Positions 6,133-8,288 of a stretch of 8,288 bases of DNA are shown one piece after another. How positions within the stretch are numbered: position 1 is the stretch's first letter; each line of letters begins with the position of its first letter. Below the pieces are notes generated by a model that searched no databases, was not told the origin of the DNA, and was given only the letters and a program-made list of their open reading frames with translations. Source of the stretch: Acidobacteriota bacterium (lineage in GTDB: Bacteria; Acidobacteriota; Polarisedimenticolia; J045); assembly GCA_027001345.1 (NCBI GenBank), contig JALTMS010000045.1, positions 1-8,288 on the forward strand, read 5' to 3'. A program made the position numbers and the translations under genes.

Positions 6133-6690
6133 TCAGCCCACCGTCGGTGCCACTTCTTCTGCCGTGGCCAGCCCGGTACGGAAGGCCTCGAGGTTGAGTT
6201 CTTCGGTGCCTCGAGGCACCCGGGCGAGGATCGCCTCCTCGGCGGCCTTGACGCTGACCGCGCCGGAGAGTCTGACGATCACGCCGACGGCAACGATGTT
6301 GGCCACGATCGCCCGGCCGATTTTCTCCCGCGCGATACGGATGAAGGGCACCTGGATCACTTTCCACTCACCCTCGGGCAGGCGGGTGACCGCGTCGGCA
6401 TCGACCAGCAGCAGGCCCCCGGGCTTGAGGTCGTCGTGGTACTTGTCCAGCGCCTCCTGGGTCAGGGCCAGCAGCAGATCGAGGCTCTCGGCCTTGGGGA
6501 AATCGATCTCGCCGTCGGAGATGATCACCTCCGACTTGCTCGCTCCCCCCCGCGCCTCGGGGCCGTAGCTCTGGCTCTGGGTCGCGTTGCGGTCATCGTA
6601 GATCGCGGCGGCCTCGGCGAGGATCTTGCCGGCCAGCACCAGCCCCTGACCGCCCTCGCCGCTCAGACGCATCTCGTAACGAAAGCTCAT
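6133..6690 (-). CDS. korC: 2-oxoglutarate:ferredoxin oxidoreductase, gamma subunit
   Basis: A 185-residue subunit of the heteromeric CoA-dependent 2-oxoacid:ferredoxin oxidoreductase, which converts 2-oxoglutarate and CoA to succinyl-CoA and CO2 or runs in reverse. Family landmarks are SGEGGQG (10-16) near the N-terminus and QSQSYGPEARGG (38-49); both are typical of KorC/OorC gamma subunits. The ATG at 6690 is chosen because GGGAGG (6695-6700) precedes it by 4 nt. An in-frame GTG at 6705 overlaps the korB stop codon and lies before that site. The length is normal for a stand-alone gamma subunit. The korB stop is 11 bp upstream, so translation is probably coupled. Confidence 0.93.
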   Translation of the reverse strand: MSFRYEMRLSGEGGQGLVLAGKILAEAAAIYDDRNATQSQSYGPEARGGASKSEVIISDGEIDFPKAESLDLLLALTQEALDKYHDDLKPGGLLLVDADAVTRLPEGEWKVIQVPFIRIAREKIGRAIVANIVAVGVIVRLSGAVSVKAAEEAILARVPRGTEELNLEAFRTGLATAEEVAPTVG

Positions 6691-6701
6691 CTCGCCTCCC
6701 G

Positions 6702-7559
6702 TCACTTCGCACCGACCGGCGACGTGGTCGACGGCGCACCGCCGAGACTCTCCACCAGCCGGGCGTAGCGCTCGGTGTATTCGGGCCGGGACTCGTCATC
6801 GACGAAGACCCCGGTGACGATCGCATTATCGGGCAACTCGTCGCCGAGCCGCTCGGCCTTGGCCACGGAAACCGATCGCTGCTTGAGATCCTCCACCATG
6901 TCCACCGGGTTGGCCATCCGGTTGCGACGACCGTAGGTGGTCGGGCAGGGGGTCATCAGCTCGACCAGGGAGAATCCCTTGCGAGTGATCGCCTTGACGA
7001 TCAGCTTGTCCATCAGCGCCGGTTTGGCGACGGTCTCCCGGGCGACGAAGCTCGCACCGGCGGCGGCTGCCAGCCGGGCGATGTCGAAGTTGGGCTCGAT
7101 GGCGCCGAAGGGGGCGGTGGAGGCCCGGTCGCCGGCGGGGGTGGCCGGAGAGGCCTGGCCGCCGGTCATGCCGTAGATCCAGTTGTTGTAGAGCAGGACG
7201 GTGATGTCGATGTTGCGCCGTGCGGCATGAATGAAGTGGTTGCCGCCGATGGCGCAGGCGTCGCCGTCACCGGTGACCACGATCACGTGCAGCTCGGGGC
7301 GGGCCATCTTCACGCCGGTGGCGAAGGCCAGAGCGCGGCCGTGGGTGGTGTGCAAGGTGTTGAAGTCGACGTAGCCCGGCGTGCGGGACGAGCAGCCGAT
7401 GCCGGAGACCATGCAGACCTTGTCCTGGTCGAGGCCGAGCTGGTCGATGGCGCGCAGGATCGCCTTGAGCACGATCCCGTCACCGCAACCGGGGCACCAG
7501 ATCAGCGGGAACTTGTCGAGGCGCAGGTACTTGTTGTAGTCGATCAGTTTTTTCGCCAT
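6702..7559 (-). CDS. korB: 2-oxoglutarate:ferredoxin oxidoreductase, beta subunit (thiamine diphosphate-binding)
   Basis: A 285-residue catalytic subunit carrying thiamine diphosphate and probably a [4Fe-4S] cluster. WCPGCGDG (21-28) opens the family signature, and GIGCSSRTPGYVD (53-65) follows. The cofactor motif runs from GDGD (97-100) to NNWIYGMTGGQ (125-135), the usual GDG...NN spacing. Cys22, Cys25, Cys56 and Cys205 (TPCPTTYGRRN) are the likely cluster ligands by comparison with the family. The pattern is typical of KorB/OorB, although close relatives act on other 2-oxoacids, so 2-oxoglutarate is likely rather than proven. The ATG has GGAGG (7565-7569) 5 nt upstream. It lies 18 bp after the korA stop and just before korC. 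Confidence 0.94.
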   Translation of the reverse strand: MAKKLIDYNKYLRLDKFPLIWCPGCGDGIVLKAILRAIDQLGLDQDKVCMVSGIGCSSRTPGYVDFNTLHTTHGRALAFATGVKMARPELHVIVVTGDGDACAIGGNHFIHAARRNIDITVLLYNNWIYGMTGGQASPATPAGDRASTAPFGAIEPNFDIARLAAAAGASFVARETVAKPALMDKLIVKAITRKGFSLVELMTPCPTTYGRRNRMANPVDMVEDLKQRSVSVAKAERLGDELPDNAIVTGVFVDDESRPEYTERYARLVESLGGAPSTTSPVGAK

Positions 7560-7577
7560 CAGTCCCTCCGGGCCGCG

Positions 7578-8288
7578 TCAGCGGCTCGCCTCCTCGATCT
7601 GTTCGAGCACCTGTCCGGGACGAATCGGCTGTCCGTCGATGCGCGAGAGCGGAATCACCGGGCAGGCGCCGGCGACGGCCCATTCCACCTCGTGGGCGAT
7701 CTGCCCGAGGGACATCTCGGGAACGATGATCGAACCGACCTGCGAGGCCAGCTCGCGGATCTCCTCGTCGGGGAAGGGCCAGATGGTGCGAGGGCGGAGC
7801 AGGCCGGCCTTGATGCCCCGGCTGCGGGCTTCGCGCACCGCCTGAGCGGCGGAGCGAGAAGTCGAGCCGTAGGCGAAGACCAGCACCTCCGCATCGTCGG
7901 TCTGCTCCCGGGCGACCTCGACGATCTCGGCCCGCGCCTGGTCGATCTTGCGGTGCAGGCGGAGCATCAGCTTTTCGATCTCGGCGGGGTTGTTGGTGGG
8001 GAAACCCGTCTCGTCGTGGGCCAGTCCGGTGACGTGGAAGCGGTAACCGTCGCCGTAGGCCGCCATCGGCGGGACCCCCGATTCCGTGTGCTGGTAGGGC
8101 AAGTACTCGTCGGGTGCGCAGTCCGGGCCGAGGCGATCGACCACCTCCACCGACTCGGGAGCGCGGAACTTCTCTTCGGTGTGGCCGAGGATTTCGTCGA
8201 GCAGCAGGATCACCGGCGAGCGGTAGGTCTCGGCCAGGTTGAAGGCCCGCACCGTCAGCTCGAAGGTTTCGGGCACCGAGTTGGGGGT
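7578..8288 (-). CDS. korA: 2-oxoglutarate:ferredoxin oxidoreductase, alpha subunit (5'-truncated by window edge)
   Basis: The C-terminal 236 residues of the alpha subunit. The frame stays open to the window edge, and the residues before the internal GTG at 8276 (TPNS, then VPETFELT) continue the family sequence, so the true start lies beyond 8288. Visible landmarks are ELTVRAFNLAETYRSPVILL followed by DE, the segment HVTGLAHDETGFPT, and the C-terminal transketolase-type region IIVPEMSLGQIAHEVE. The TGLxHDExGxPT segment favours a KorA/OorA type acting on 2-oxoglutarate over pyruvate enzymes. Gene order A-B-C matches known oorDABC/korABC operons. A ferredoxin-like D subunit, if present, would be upstream and outside the window. 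Confidence 0.92.
   Translation of the reverse strand, partial: TPNSVPETFELTVRAFNLAETYRSPVILLLDEILGHTEEKFRAPESVEVVDRLGPDCAPDEYLPYQHTESGVPPMAAYGDGYRFHVTGLAHDETGFPTNNPAEIEKLMLRLHRKIDQARAEIVEVAREQTDDAEVLVFAYGSTSRSAAQAVREARSRGIKAGLLRPRTIWPFPDEEIRELASQVGSIIVPEMSLGQIAHEVEWAVAGACPVIPLSRIDGQPIRPGQVLEQIEEASR

Noticed and set aside
6691..6705. GTG at 6705 as the korC start
   Set aside because: It overlaps the korB stop and lies upstream of the GGGAGG site that properly precedes the ATG at 6690. The family sequence begins at the ATG.
8274..8276. GTG at 8276 as the korA start
   Set aside because: It encodes an internal valine. The frame stays open to the window edge and the alpha subunit is normally over 350 residues.

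Overview
The window is GC-rich bacterial DNA, with strongly G/C-biased third codon positions and clean GGAGG-type Shine-Dalgarno sites, and it is densely coding. The gene content is a CoA-dependent 2-oxoacid:ferredoxin oxidoreductase operon, a bacterial saccharopine dehydrogenase and a long divergent GlnE-like protein. That would suit a high-GC lineage such as Acidobacteriota, but this placement is a weak inference from gene content only. There is no rRNA, tRNA, CRISPR array, transposase or other sign of a mobile element.

Layout. 17-433 (-) is a small secreted or lipid-anchored six-cysteine protein with an internal duplication. 434-758 is a divergent intergenic region holding a candidate leftward promoter, three 11-bp-phased direct repeats over its -35 region, a perfect 10-bp tandem repeat, and a lone -10-like hexamer pointing right. 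759-2105 (+) is a saccharopine dehydrogenase (glutamate-forming type). 2194-3153 (+) is an uncharacterised conserved-looking protein whose 3' end overlaps the convergent gene by 19 bp. 3135-6083 (-) is a 982-residue protein with two nucleotidyltransferase-like halves, built like GlnE but very divergent. 6133-6690, 6702-7559 and 7578-8288 (all -) are the gamma, beta and (5'-truncated) alpha subunits of a 2-oxoglutarate-type ferredoxin oxidoreductase (korC, korB, korA).

How they work together. The minus-strand block reads korA-korB-korC-(GlnE-like) with gaps of 18, 11 and 49 bp between chosen stops and starts, so it is probably one transcription unit. KOR interconverts 2-oxoglutarate and succinyl-CoA with ferredoxin. 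The GlnE family covalently modifies glutamine synthetase in response to nitrogen and 2-oxoglutarate status. Saccharopine dehydrogenase releases or consumes glutamate. The window therefore clusters around the 2-oxoglutarate/glutamate node. The most notable item is the GlnE-like protein: a tandem duplicate whose active-site motifs differ from canonical GlnE and GlnD, placed behind a KOR operon with a strong hairpin next to its ribosome binding site.
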